Shown: one piece after another, positions 20,267 through 29,745 of the stretch | Numbering within the stretch: the first letter of the stretch is position 1 | Layout: each line of letters begins with the position of its first letter | NCBI GenBank assembly: GCA_039704465.1 | Contig: JASFAU010000014.1 | Location: 124,001 to 188,000, forward strand | Direction: 5' to 3' | Origin: Plasmodiophora brassicae | Lineage: Eukaryota; Endomyxa; Phytomyxea; Plasmodiophorida; Plasmodiophoridae | Length of the DNA stretch: 64,000 nucleotides | Translations under genes and position numbers: made by a program | The notes under the pieces: generated by a model | What the model saw: only the letters and a program-made list of their open reading frames with translations | The model's database searches: none | Told to the model about the DNA's origin: nothing

Positions 20267-22849
20267 ATGGGCGCCGGGTCCGTCGTGGCTGCTGCCCGGA
20301 CAGCGCCGCCTGCACGGGCGACTACCGACTCCTCATGCGGGGGAAGCGACCCCGTTCTTCGTCATCGGCGTCGGTTCGCCGGTCCTGGTCGTCGTCAGAA
20401 CATGGGGGACCGTGACGCCCCCGCCGCACCCGGCTATCGACCGCCCCTATTCTTGGATGCGGCTGGCTGGATGCTGATCGGTGCCCGTCGAGCCGCTGGA
20501 TGGCGGGTCATCAGGCGATCGGCATCCAGCTCTGCTGTGACGTCGTCGGCGCCGCATGACGTCGACGACGACGCAGCGGGCACCTGGCGTATCGTGCGGC
20601 GAAACGCGCAGCTGGACGCGTCGTTCCGCCTGCAGGAGTTCATGATGTCCCCGACGGTCCCCGGCGCCGTCCGCCTGCTGAAGGAACTGGTGGACGCCGA
20701 CCCGTACGGCGGCTGGGCCGTATTTCAACGCGTTCTGACGTCGTCGCGCCGCCTGGCGCCCTGTGTCCCGTTCTTCCAGGCGATGATGTCGTTCTGCCAC
20801 CGGTGCATACCCGGGAAAGGCCCGCACGTCTTCGAGGCGGCCAGGTCGCGCGATGTCCCCGGCTGGGAGACCCTGTTCGGCTCGTTCGTCACCCTGTGCC
20901 TGGGCACGTCGCCGCCCATGGTCGACGAAGCCTGGGCGGCGTACCGGTCGTCAGGCATCCGCACCCATGACGCCATCTACAGCATGGCGCACATCAGCCG
21001 AGTCGGGCAGCGGCCGCGCGCCGCGCGCCGCCTCGTGCAGGACGCTCTGGACGGCAAGGTCGCGTTCACCGAGAAGCTCGTCTCGACGTTCGCCGCGTGC
21101 TGCATCGACGACGCCGAAGTCGCCGAGCGGCTCCTCGACGTCACGCTGCGGTCGCGTATCAACAACCAGCCGCTGGTTGCCAACCTCGTCAAGGCGTTGG
21201 TCGCGGGCGGCCGGTTCGGGCGCGCCATCCACGCGATGCAGCAGGTGGAGGCGGGCGGCGCCCCGCCTTCGGAGCACGCGTACAACCTTGTGGTTGGCGC
21301 GTACACGAGGGCGGGGCGCCTGGCGTCGGCGATCGACCTCGTCCAGCGGATGCTGGACCGGGCGGTGCCCGTCTGCCTGCCGGTCCTCTGCGCGTTGATC
21401 GTCGCCTGCCGTCACGACGCGCCTGCCGTCCGCCGATTGCACGACGTCGTCGTTGTGCGTCGCCCGCTGCTGGACGAAGACGTCGTCGTCTGCGCCTTCA
21501 TATCCGCGTTTGGCCATTGCGGCGACGTCGCATCCGCCGAGAACGTGTTCCGGTCCTGGACCGGGCGCCCGTCCATCACCGTCTTCAACGCGATCATCGG
21601 CGCGTACAACCGCAACAACGCCCTGCTGAAGGCGATCGAAACGTTCGACGCCGTGCGACGCGCCGGCCTGCACGTCGGCCCGCCGATCCACGCCAGCATG
21701 CTCGCCGTCTTCGCCAAGGCGAACCGGATCCCGCAAGCGCTGGCCCTGCTGCGCTCGTCGGCGCGCGACGCTGTGGACCGCGACCCGTCCCTGTTCGCGA
21801 TGCTGGTGGCCGCCTGTGCGCGATGCTCCGACCTGGCCGCCGTCCACGAATTGCACAGGTACGCGCGCGCCAGCCCGCCGGCGCCGCCTGTCGAGGCGGC
21901 CCTGATCGCCGCCTACGCCGCCTGCGGCCAGCTCCACGACGCGCTGAACGTGTTCCAGAGCGGGAAGTGGCCGCCAACGCTGGCGACGCTGAACGCCGTC
22001 ATCGACGCGTACGCCGACCATGGCGTGCTGTCGTCCGCCATGGGCCTGTTCGCCCGCATGAAACGGGCGCGTCTGCGACCGGACCGTTCCACGTTGCTGT
22101 CGCTCCTGAAGGCCTGCAGCAACAGCCGCGACCTGGAGGCGGCCGTCGCCATCGTCGCCGAGTTCGCGGGCGCCTGGCGGGTCCGTCTGGCGTCGGACCA
22201 CGTCCGGCACCTCGTCGATCTGTACGGGCGCACCGGCGACCTGGACACGGCCGAGCGCCTCTGCCGCACCTCGGTGCACGCGCTGTCCGCCCTGCGCGCG
22301 TGCCGCCGGCACCGCGACGTGCCTCGTGGCGCCCGCGTCTTTGCTCGCCTGCAACAGCCAGCTGACGACGTCGCCCACGCCCTGCTGTCCGACCTGTACG
22401 CCTCGGTGGGATGCGCCACGAAACGCGCGACGACGTCGCAAGGGCCGACGACGCTGATGCTTCCCGGGAGCGCGCTGCGTTTCGCGACGAACGATCGGCG
22501 GCTGCAGACCGATGGGAACCTTCGGCAACAGCATCGGAGCATGCTGGCCGACCTGCGGGATCGCGGGTACCAACCCGACGTGTCGGGCGTCGACGGCGAC
22601 GTCCTGGACGACGCCCTGCAGGCGAGCTGCGTCCACAGCGAGAAGATCGCGCTGGCGTACGCGTTGCGCGTCCTGCCACCGGGAGCGCCCGTCTTCGCGT
22701 CGAAACCCGACGGCATCTGCCCCGACTGCCACGACGTCCTGAAGCGCGTCTCGGCGCTGTACAGGCGCGACGTTGGCGTCCGCGATCGGAACGCGTATCA
22801 CCGTTTCCGCGATGGGCGCTGCTCCTGCGACGACTACTGGTGTATATAG
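20267..22849 (+). CDS. PPR protein with DYW cytidine-deaminase domain
   Basis: An 860-residue intronless protein. A basic, Ala-rich leader suggests mitochondrial import. About 15 pentatricopeptide repeats follow (for example AYNLVVGAYTRAGRLASAID, VFNAIIGAYNRNNALLKAIE, TLNAVIDAYADHGVLSSAMG). The C-terminus is a complete DYW domain: HSE at 790-792 and CPDC at 818-821 form the zinc-dependent deaminase site, and H845 with CSC at 852-854 form the second zinc site, ending DDYW. Two residues (Cys-Ile) follow the DYW tripeptide, where plant proteins usually stop. DYW proteins convert C to U in organelle transcripts, and the repeats specify the site. This predicts C-to-U editing in this organism's mitochondria. 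The stop codon lies 6 bp from that of the convergent gene. Confidence 0.92.
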   Translation: MGAGSVVAAARTAPPARATTDSSCGGSDPVLRHRRRFAGPGRRQNMGDRDAPAAPGYRPPLFLDAAGWMLIGARRAAGWRVIRRSASSSAVTSSAPHDVDDDAAGTWRIVRRNAQLDASFRLQEFMMSPTVPGAVRLLKELVDADPYGGWAVFQRVLTSSRRLAPCVPFFQAMMSFCHRCIPGKGPHVFEAARSRDVPGWETLFGSFVTLCLGTSPPMVDEAWAAYRSSGIRTHDAIYSMAHISRVGQRPRAARRLVQDALDGKVAFTEKLVSTFAACCIDDAEVAERLLDVTLRSRINNQPLVANLVKALVAGGRFGRAIHAMQQVEAGGAPPSEHAYNLVVGAYTRAGRLASAIDLVQRMLDRAVPVCLPVLCALIVACRHDAPAVRRLHDVVVVRRPLLDEDVVVCAFISAFGHCGDVASAENVFRSWTGRPSITVFNAIIGAYNRNNALLKAIETFDAVRRAGLHVGPPIHASMLAVFAKANRIPQALALLRSSARDAVDRDPSLFAMLVAACARCSDLAAVHELHRYARASPPAPPVEAALIAAYAACGQLHDALNVFQSGKWPPTLATLNAVIDAYADHGVLSSAMGLFARMKRARLRPDRSTLLSLLKACSNSRDLEAAVAIVAEFAGAWRVRLASDHVRHLVDLYGRTGDLDTAERLCRTSVHALSALRACRRHRDVPRGARVFARLQQPADDVAHALLSDLYASVGCATKRATTSQGPTTLMLPGSALRFATNDRRLQTDGNLRQQHRSMLADLRDRGYQPDVSGVDGDVLDDALQASCVHSEKIALAYALRVLPPGAPVFASKPDGICPDCHDVLKRVSALYRRDVGVRDRNAYHRFRDGRCSCDDYWCI

Positions 22850-22855
22850 CAGCAG

Positions 22856-24205
22856 TCAACGTGACGTCGCCAGGTTGTGATAGTACGACGGGACCGTGTT
22901 CTTCTCCGCCTGGACGGCCTCGAGGATCTGCCGCCGCTGGAACGCGGCGCTGATGCCGATGCACTGCAGGTCGGCGTCGTCGCATCGGACCAGGGCGGCG
23001 CCGTCGACGCCGAACTCCTCGATGCGCTTGACGGCGCCCGACCCGATATGCCGCTGGCGCAGCCAGGCGGCGACCTGTGCGCGCGCGCGGCGTCAGCGAT
23101 GACGGTTCGTTGCGGGTGCAGCTCCGCGCAGTCCGTGGCCTGACCTGTGCGCAGGACCACGACTGCATCGTGTCGGACGCGGCGACGCGCACGCGCCACG
23201 TGATGGCGGCGCGCAGTTCGTGCTCGACGAGCTGCGCCGCCTGCTGCGCGATCGTCAGCTGCGGGTCCAGGGCGCACGCCTGGCGGAAGTTCGCCAGCGC
23301 CTGGCTCGGCAGGTCCAGCTGGCGGTACGCGCGCCCTGTCGACACACGAAGGCACGCGTCATCGCCACAGCAGTATGATGGCGCCCCCACCTACCGCGGA
23401 CGTATAACAGGACGGCGCAGGTCGGCGATTTGATCAAGGCACGGTTGACCGTGTCGAGCGCGGCTCGCGGGCGGCCTGCACCTAACAGCGCTACCGATTG
23501 CGCCATACAGAGGGCGGTTTCGTCCGCTTCGTTATGCTCCGCATCCGGTTCCAGCGCCTTGACGTAGTCGTTCGAGATCACGGACGCCCAGGCGCGGTGC
23601 GCGTGACGCCCGGCCGCATGCGGCAGGGCCACGCGCGTGGCGTCGTCGCTCAGCATCGCAGCGTATTGCTCCAGGTCCAGCAACGTTGGGTTGTCCGGGT
23701 CGCGTTCGGCGACCCATTCCAGGTCCGATCGTGCTGGGGCCAGCTGCCCGAGCTGGCAGTGGACCCCGGCCCGGGACAGCCGGTACTCGACGTCGGCCTC
23801 GTTGTCGAGTTGCACGGCCCTGTCCAGGTCGTCAAGGGCGCCCTGCAGGTTCCCCTGGCGGCGCAGCGCGACCGCGCGCAGCCAGTACGCGAACGCGGGC
23901 GCGTCGTCCTCCCCCTGCGACGAGATCGCTGTCGTCAGGTCGCGGACCGCCATCGGCATGTCCTGTCGCTGGACATGCGTCCAGGCGCGGTCGATCAGGA
24001 CGGTCGGGTCCGCTGGGCGCTCCTTCAGGCACTCGCCGTAATCCGCCAGTGCTAGCGCGAACGCGCCCGACGCCATGTGCGCCCAGGCGCGGAACTGCCT
24101 GGCGAACGTGTTCGTCGGGTCGGCGTCCAGGGCCGCGTCGGCGACGCGGACCGCCTCGGCATACCGCCCGTCGGACAGCAACCGCTCGGCGCTGGCGATC
24201 GCCAT
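22856..24205 (-). CDS. TPR protein with C-terminal SAM domain
   Basis: Three exons (24205-23395, 23335-23145, 23074-22856), with introns of 59 and 70 nt, encode 406 residues. The N-terminal part is a run of tetratricopeptide repeats (YAEAVRVADAALDADPTNTF, WLRAVALRRQGNLQGALDDL, YRQLDLPSQALANFRQACAL). The last exon adds a sterile alpha motif: VAAWLRQRHIGSGAVKRIEE, then LQCIGISAAFQRRQILEAV. Splicing is supported because the SAM domain is only complete when the second intron is removed. It is probably a scaffold that pairs TPR peptide binding with SAM oligomerisation; partners are unknown. Its ATG lies 49 bp after the stop of the upstream gene on the same strand. Confidence 0.82.
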
Positions 24206-24254
24206 CGCGTACCACGCGCTTGTGATTCATTCGTATCTGGACGACGTGCCTGTA

Positions 24255-24545
24255 TTACGGGCCGGCAGGGACTTCGACTTCTTCGATGCCCGGATGGGGC
24301 TTCAAGGACGACCTGCCGAGCAGGGCGTCGGTGGCCCTAGCGACATGGTCCGGCTGGACGTCGGGCTGCGCGTCGAACACGCCGACCATCAGGTCCATGT
24401 CGATGGCGCGCGATTCGGCGTCCTCCAGCGGCAGCTCCATTCGGTCCTGGTCGCCCAGCAGCTCGTTCGCCTTCTGGATCTTGGGCAGGAAGTGTCGCAC
24501 GCGTTCCAGCAGCGTCGCCGTCGACGTGCCCTCGCTGGCGGACAT
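24255..24545 (-). CDS. NOPCHAP1: NOPCHAP1-like (DUF4598) box C/D snoRNP assembly chaperone
   Basis: A 96-residue intronless protein. The core (TLLERVRHFLPKIQKANELL followed by LEDAESRAIDMDLMVGVFD) matches the conserved DUF4598 block of NOPCHAP1/C12orf45, in which a LLxRxxxFLPxxxxANExL helix precedes an IEMDV segment. NOPCHAP1 helps deliver NOP58 to the R2TP/RUVBL machinery for snoRNP assembly. The ATG at 24545 (MSASEGTSTATLLERV) was chosen; an upstream extension is basic low complexity. It is very short, so the assignment rests on one motif. Confidence 0.65.
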   Translation of the reverse strand: MSASEGTSTATLLERVRHFLPKIQKANELLGDQDRMELPLEDAESRAIDMDLMVGVFDAQPDVQPDHVARATDALLGRSSLKPHPGIEEVEVPAGP

Positions 24546-25009
24546 GGCCGACGCCGTCAGCGACAGGTTGCTGAGCGAGACGGACGGTCTGACAGGTTCG
24601 TGAGCGGTCAGAAACGAACGCGAACGAGCGCGCGCGCGCACTGCTTACACGTTGGAGTAGACGGCCGGTGACGAGAACGGCGTCCGGCCGGGGTTGGGCG
24701 ACGCGATCGCCGCGGGGCGCCCGTTCGAAGATGACATGCGTGCCCCGCGTAGCCGCACGGGTCGCTGCGCTGACGCGGATGAACGGCGCAGCCCCTTCTG
24801 TCTGCTGCCGATAATGTCCTCAATCGGCCGAAACTCCGTACGGACACCGTGGCGGCCCCCGGCCGTCGCCCCTGTGCCCCGTACCCGAAATAGCCGCCCA
24901 CCACGGCTGGTGGCGCTGCATGCGGGCCGTGACCAGCGTATGGACCTATGCCGGCCCCGGATGCGCTAGTCAGGTACATATACACCCGTTATATTATGTC
25001 TTCGGAAAT
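24546..25009. other. Intergenic region
   Basis: Between the NOPCHAP1-like start and the F-box gene stop. No frame or RNA gene could be supported. It should hold the promoter of the two tightly spaced genes to its left. Confidence 0.5.
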
Positions 25010-27193
25010 TTACAGGTCTGCTGCCGAGGCGCAGTGGACGCAAGGGCACCAGCAGTCGATCCGGTAAATGGAGCAGGACGTCGTCGCGTCCTGGATGAGC
25101 ATCTGGCAATTGCAGAGCCATCGGACCTCGCGCGGGCTGCCCAGCGTGCGGATCTTCGCCAGCGATTGCCTGCAGCCGTGCACCAGGTCCCATATTTCGA
25201 CCCGGATCGTGACCGGCGACTCCATCGACAGCGGCTCCTCCAGGAAGTCGTCCGACTCGTCCGAGTCGAAGTCGCGGTCCGAGTCGTAGTCGAACGTGAT
25301 CTGCTGGCGTAGCGTCAGCACCGCCAGCCGGATCCCATCCGGCGACGCAGCCAGGATCCAGTCGCTGGTTCGCGACCGCGCCTCGTACGGCACTGTGTAC
25401 AGAGCGGACCCATCGCAACGGTAGGCGACGAGCTCGAACGTGCTGGGCGACAGCGTTTTCCGAATCGAGTACATAAATCGGCCGTCGCGCGCGATCGCCA
25501 ACGGGTTATCAACACTGGGATCGCCCGGGTCGCGAACCACCGCCACGTTCCGCCACTGGAGCGACGCAAACTGTGCCGCGTCGAGCAGCGCGGGCGGGTC
25601 ATCGGCCCTGCAGACGGCAACCCGGACCTCGACGTCGAGGTCGTAGATCGACCCGACGCCGGCCAGCCGGACCAGGCCGCCGTCCGGCGTGGCGACCACC
25701 TGGTAGGTGCCACCGTACCGCAGCCCGTTGCTGGGCCCGGGCAGATCGAGGCGCTTCACCGGCGAACCGTCCGGTTCCAGCTCGTACAGGGCATTGTCTG
25801 ACAGCACCGACAGGCGGCGCCCGTTCACAGAATAGCACGCGGCGCGGAACGGACCCGGATGGTACCGGTGCGACCCGTCGGCGAGGCGCACGACAACGAC
25901 GCCGGCCGGTTCCGGCCACACCTGGTTCCCGTTCGCGTCGAACGCCGTTGCTGACGCGCCCCCGTTCGGGTCGCCGGCGTACGTCTCGACGGCGACGGCG
26001 ACCTGCGTCCCGTCCGGCGACACGCTCGTCCCGCCGTGGACGACGACGTACCGGTGCGCCGGCAACGGGTCCAGACAGTTCCTGGCGACGATGACGCGCG
26101 GTTCCAGGCGCAGGTCGGTGCGCAGCATCGTCAGCGAGCGGCTGTCGCTGCGGTAGACGACGAGGCGGCCGCAGGTCGAGAACACGGCCGACCGTGGCAC
26201 GTCGTCGATCGTGCCGTACAGCGACAGCGCCGGCGACCGCAGCGCGACCCGCGATCGCACCACCGAGTGAAGCCGGGCGCGCTGTACAGAACGCAGGTCG
26301 TCCAGATCCAGGAACCGGGCGACGACGACGAGGACGTCGTGGGGCAGGCGGCTCAGCGCCCCGAGCGGCGGATCGTGCGGGCCGGCGTCGTGCTCCGGTC
26401 GGGCACGCCCCGGATCTGGGAACCCCCAGCGGGACAGCGGGATGCGGACGTCCCTGCCGACGTCGTCGTAGGCGCACAGGCAGAACCGGTCCATGTCGAA
26501 CCGCGGGCGGAACATGCCCAGGCCACAGAAGACGTAGCGCGACGCCGACGACGTCGTGACGACGACGACGCCGCAGACCGCGCTGCGCGTGCTTCTGTTG
26601 ACGAGGTCGACCGCCAGGAGACGATCCGCGCAGGTCGCCACCGATCGGATCCCGAGGCAATGCGCCTTGTGCGACGGGGCGTCCAGCACGGACGGCAGGC
26701 GCCACTGCCCGGCCGGTTTGGGTCGGGTCGACGCGCGCTGCGGGTCGACGAGCTCGACGACGACGGAGCAGCCGGCGTCCAGCGGGCCGATGCAGACGCG
26801 GAACCGGCCGCATGACGATCGCGTCCATTTGTGCTTCCGGTCGCGACGTTGCTCGTCGCGGGGCGATACGAGAACGTCGTCGTCATCGGCGACGGCGTCG
26901 ACGCGTTCGGCGCGCGACACGCAATCCTGGCACCTGCTGACGGCCGGGTTTCGACGCCACTGGTTGTTGCTGTACCCGGTCCGGTCCACCGCCTGCCGGC
27001 ACTGCGAGCAGACGCGCGACGGCACCCGTCGCGGCCCGTGATGCACGGGGGCGCCGGGCCGGGCGGGCACGGCCGTCCCCCCGACGCACCGCCGGCATCG
27101 CCCTGCGTCCGCCGGCCGCTGCCATTGCGTGTAGCTGAAGCCGGACCGAGGCACCGTCGCCCGGCACTGCGAGCAGACACGCGTCGATGGCAT
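25010..27193 (-). CDS. F-box/beta-propeller protein with two Stc1-like zinc motifs
   Basis: A 727-residue intronless protein with three parts. At the N-terminus are two similar zinc-binding repeats: RVCSQCRATVPRSGFSYTQW with a CRRC at residues 33-36, and RVCSQCRQAVDRTGYSNNQW with a CQDC. Their CxxC...FS..QW...CxxC pattern resembles the Stc1 zinc domain. Around residues 285-320 is an F-box-like segment (LSRLPHDVLVVVARFLDLDD). The rest is beta-rich with WD40/propeller-like strands (GTSVSPDGTQVAVAVETY, WILAASPDGIRLAVL). The likely role is substrate recognition in an SCF ubiquitin ligase. The ATG at 27193 is the only one preceding the first zinc motif. Confidence 0.62.
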   Translation of the reverse strand: MPSTRVCSQCRATVPRSGFSYTQWQRPADAGRCRRCVGGTAVPARPGAPVHHGPRRVPSRVCSQCRQAVDRTGYSNNQWRRNPAVSRCQDCVSRAERVDAVADDDDVLVSPRDEQRRDRKHKWTRSSCGRFRVCIGPLDAGCSVVVELVDPQRASTRPKPAGQWRLPSVLDAPSHKAHCLGIRSVATCADRLLAVDLVNRSTRSAVCGVVVVTTSSASRYVFCGLGMFRPRFDMDRFCLCAYDDVGRDVRIPLSRWGFPDPGRARPEHDAGPHDPPLGALSRLPHDVLVVVARFLDLDDLRSVQRARLHSVVRSRVALRSPALSLYGTIDDVPRSAVFSTCGRLVVYRSDSRSLTMLRTDLRLEPRVIVARNCLDPLPAHRYVVVHGGTSVSPDGTQVAVAVETYAGDPNGGASATAFDANGNQVWPEPAGVVVVRLADGSHRYHPGPFRAACYSVNGRRLSVLSDNALYELEPDGSPVKRLDLPGPSNGLRYGGTYQVVATPDGGLVRLAGVGSIYDLDVEVRVAVCRADDPPALLDAAQFASLQWRNVAVVRDPGDPSVDNPLAIARDGRFMYSIRKTLSPSTFELVAYRCDGSALYTVPYEARSRTSDWILAASPDGIRLAVLTLRQQITFDYDSDRDFDSDESDDFLEEPLSMESPVTIRVEIWDLVHGCRQSLAKIRTLGSPREVRWLCNCQMLIQDATTSCSIYRIDCWCPCVHCASAADL

Positions 27194-27786
27194 TCGACAG
27201 CCACCGACCAGCGCCGCACCACGCCCGCCAAATATAATAATTCGGCTGCAAATGCAATAATATCCAATTGCCCATCAGTGAACGTCCAGAACAATTTTGC
27301 TGGCTGGTACCGAGGCGGAGGAAATGGGGTTCGAGCACCTTTAATTTGGAAATCGTCACCCAAACGTTGGAGTTGAGCACCTACGCCACTGACGCTCACC
27401 ACCTACCAGTTTGGGACATACCGGGAGTGGGCATTCTGTAATAATTTCGTCTACTGGTGGCCAACGCAGGCGGACTCCAGTAGACGAAAGTAAAATTTAT
27501 ACTTCAGTCCTTCGTCGCCCCACGAAGCACGATCTGCTTCCATCACTTCGGCAGGACGGCGCCAGCCGTCGACACGGGGAACAGTCGACGTGGCGGCGTC
27601 CGCATTCGCCAGCCGGCGCCGGCGACCGCCCGCGGCATACACAGTTCGCGCGTGCCATCTGTTGACGATCATAATTTTAGGGGAATGGCGAATGGGCGGA
27701 ATGGCGCGGGGCGCCGACGACCCTCTGTTCTATTTTCGTGACCGTGTGCGTCGGCGGTCGTTGTACCGAGACGAGGGTCGCGGCGG
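27194..27786. other. Intergenic region, relatively AT-rich
   Basis: Divergent promoter region between the F-box gene and BRK1. It contains AT-rich stretches near 27230-27300 and 27470-27520, unlike its surroundings, and no supportable gene. Confidence 0.5.
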
Positions 27787-28070
27787 ATGGGGACGGAGGA
27801 TTCCGGCGACGGCGACCACTACGAGGTCAACGATGCCGTCCAGGCCGACTGGCAGCAGCGCGAGTTCGTCGAGATGCTCAAGATGAACATGGTCAAGATC
27901 GTCGCCGTCCTGAACCGATTCGGTACGATCGTTCGTGGGTTGCGCACTGCCGCGACGTCAACTGCTCACGTCATCGTCCAGATGCGTCCGCGCGGGAGCG
28001 CTTGTCCAAGATCAACGATCGGATTGGCACGCTGGAGAGAAATATCGAGTACGTGCCCGCTGTGGAATAG
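27787..28070 (+). CDS. BRK1: BRICK1, subunit of the SCAR/WAVE complex
   Basis: Two exons (27787-27922 and 27982-28070) with a 59-nt intron encode 74 residues; human BRK1 has 75. The protein follows the family along its whole length: VQADWQQREFVEML, KIVAVLNRFDASARERLS, and the C-terminal heptads INDRIGTLERNIEYV. BRK1 is the small helical subunit that trimerises with WAVE and Abi in the complex that activates Arp2/3 actin nucleation. This implies actin-driven protrusion or trafficking in the organism. The intron splits the Asp codon of the conserved FDAS motif, which fixes the boundary. Confidence 0.95.
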
Positions 28071-28181
28071 CCACCAAAACCCGACTTGCTCATGCTGGTT
28101 CTGTTCAGGTATCTCGAGGTTCTGCTCGGCAGCGACAAAGGACAATAAACACCGACCTCCACGATTGTATACGCTGTTCGG

Positions 28182-28456
28182 TCAGCACCGGTCGATGCCT
28201 TCAGTGGTCGCCACCGGTCGCCGCAGCTCGCAAACAACCATGGCGAGGGCCTCCGGGTTGACGCCAGCCTCGCATAGCGACACCAGTATGGACAGCGTCT
28301 CCCGATCCAGGCCCGTGTTCAACGCCTCCGATATCTCGTGCAGCACTGCCGGCAACGTCAACGCACGCCCCCCGACGAGCCACGCCGGTGCCACGACTCA
28401 CCGGACAGCGCCTCCCGGGCCTGCGCATCCGCCGCCTTCGCCTGGCCTTCTTCCAT
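28182..28456 (-). CDS. MZT1: MOZART1, gamma-tubulin complex subunit
   Basis: Two exons (28456-28402, 28345-28182) with a 56-nt intron encode 72 residues. The core [20 protein letters not shown] followed by [20 protein letters not shown] matches MZT1 almost residue by residue (human: LLEISRILNTGLDMETLSIC). MZT1 binds the N-terminal helices of GCP proteins and is needed to recruit and activate gamma-tubulin complexes at microtubule-organising centres. The gene converges on BRK1, with 111 bp between the stop codons. Confidence 0.95.
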
Positions 28457-28724
28457 CGCGGACGCCGCCGCACTTGTTACGAACGACGACGGCCCGCCGA
28501 GCGCCCCATTTGGAACATGGACCCACAACAACGTCCCCCTTTATTTCGTCCACTAGACCCGCAGCTGCACCGGAGCCATCGGGACGTCTCCGAGGTTTCA
28601 CCCACGCGCGTGCAGACAACCAGCCGGGCTGCAGTGCACGCGTTTTGCTGACGACGTGGGGAGCTGCAGCACGTCGGCCGGAACGTTCCCGGGGGGCGGC
28701 AGCGGCGCTATTTAAATTATAAGG

Positions 28725-29606
28725 TCAGATTGCGAAGGTTATGGTGACGACGACGGCGATCGTGCCGACGAGGTGGCAGGTCTGGGGTGGCGACCGGGAG
28801 CAGGCGGCGGCGGCGCTGCCGCGGCGGTCGGGCTCGGTGGCGAACCCGAAGCGCGGGTCGGTGAGGACCCAGGCGGACGCGCTGCCGCCGATCAGGCCCC
28901 CGATCAGGATCGCGGACGATGGCGACATGGTTGTCGGCCGAGGCGCCGCCGCACGTGGCAACGGGCGCCTGTGGGCCGACAAGGCCGTCGCACGAAGTCG
29001 CCTGACAGCTGCCGCGCCGTACTTCCTGGCCAGCAGCCCCAGCGCTAGAACGCTTCCGGACGCGACCAGGGCACGCCGGGTTAATCGTCGTCGTCCGACC
29101 TCGTTCCGGTTCGGGCGCACGTGCTCGTCGTGCCATGGTGCGAACGGGGACACGATGGGCGGGAATCGGATGTCGAAGGTCATCTCGCTGTCCAGGGTGG
29201 CGACGGTGACCTCATCCTGCAGCGCCCGCACCGGTGCGCCCCCGCTGAAACGACGGGCACTTTCCGGTAGGAGGATCCGGCGCGTTGCCGTCGTGGTGAC
29301 GTTGCCAAAGATGCCGTTATCCGGGCGAACCATCCTGACCAGGTCGACGGACGGGGTGACGTGCGGCGTCCGGACCCAGATCGTAATCACGTACATCTCG
29401 AAGTCTTCGTCATCCTTGATCTCTATCGTACGGTAGGAGCCTCGCGGCCAGGGAACCTCGCAGCCGTCGCTGTCGAAGAATTGCGTCAGGTCCACCTTGG
29501 ACAGCACTACGAGCGCTCGGCTCCGGAACGTGAACTCCACGACTGTTTCTGCTGCCGCTGCTACGACGGCCATGCACAGGCAGGCAACGGCAACGTGCCA
29601 GGGCAT
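28725..29606 (-). CDS. Orphan secretory/membrane protein
   Basis: A 293-residue intronless frame beginning with a clear signal peptide (MPWHVAVACLCMAVVAAAAE). A beta-rich luminal domain follows (VVEFTFRSRALVVLSKVDLT, YVITIWVRTPHVTPSVDL), then a basic stretch. Three hydrophobic segments come last (LVASGSVLALGLLA, SAILIGGLIGGSASAWVL and the C-terminal VGTIAVVVTITFAI). No family was recognised. The position between well-supported genes and the long uninterrupted frame argue that it is real. Confidence 0.5.
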   Translation of the reverse strand: MPWHVAVACLCMAVVAAAAETVVEFTFRSRALVVLSKVDLTQFFDSDGCEVPWPRGSYRTIEIKDDEDFEMYVITIWVRTPHVTPSVDLVRMVRPDNGIFGNVTTTATRRILLPESARRFSGGAPVRALQDEVTVATLDSEMTFDIRFPPIVSPFAPWHDEHVRPNRNEVGRRRLTRRALVASGSVLALGLLARKYGAAAVRRLRATALSAHRRPLPRAAAPRPTTMSPSSAILIGGLIGGSASAWVLTDPRFGFATEPDRRGSAAAACSRSPPQTCHLVGTIAVVVTITFAI

Positions 29607-29745
29607 CCCGCGTCGTTCGACGACTGCCCGTGCGGCGGCACAACGGCGGCGCCTGCCAAAAATAGCGAATTGCGGCGCATATTCCGTATCGCTGCATGTT
29701 CAGTCCGACGGTCGCATGTCCAAACCAACCGTCGACGTGGCGGCT

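Noticed and set aside
20951..22801. 616-codon minus-strand frame opposite the DYW-PPR gene
   Set aside because: High-GC antisense shadow; the plus strand carries a complete DYW domain.
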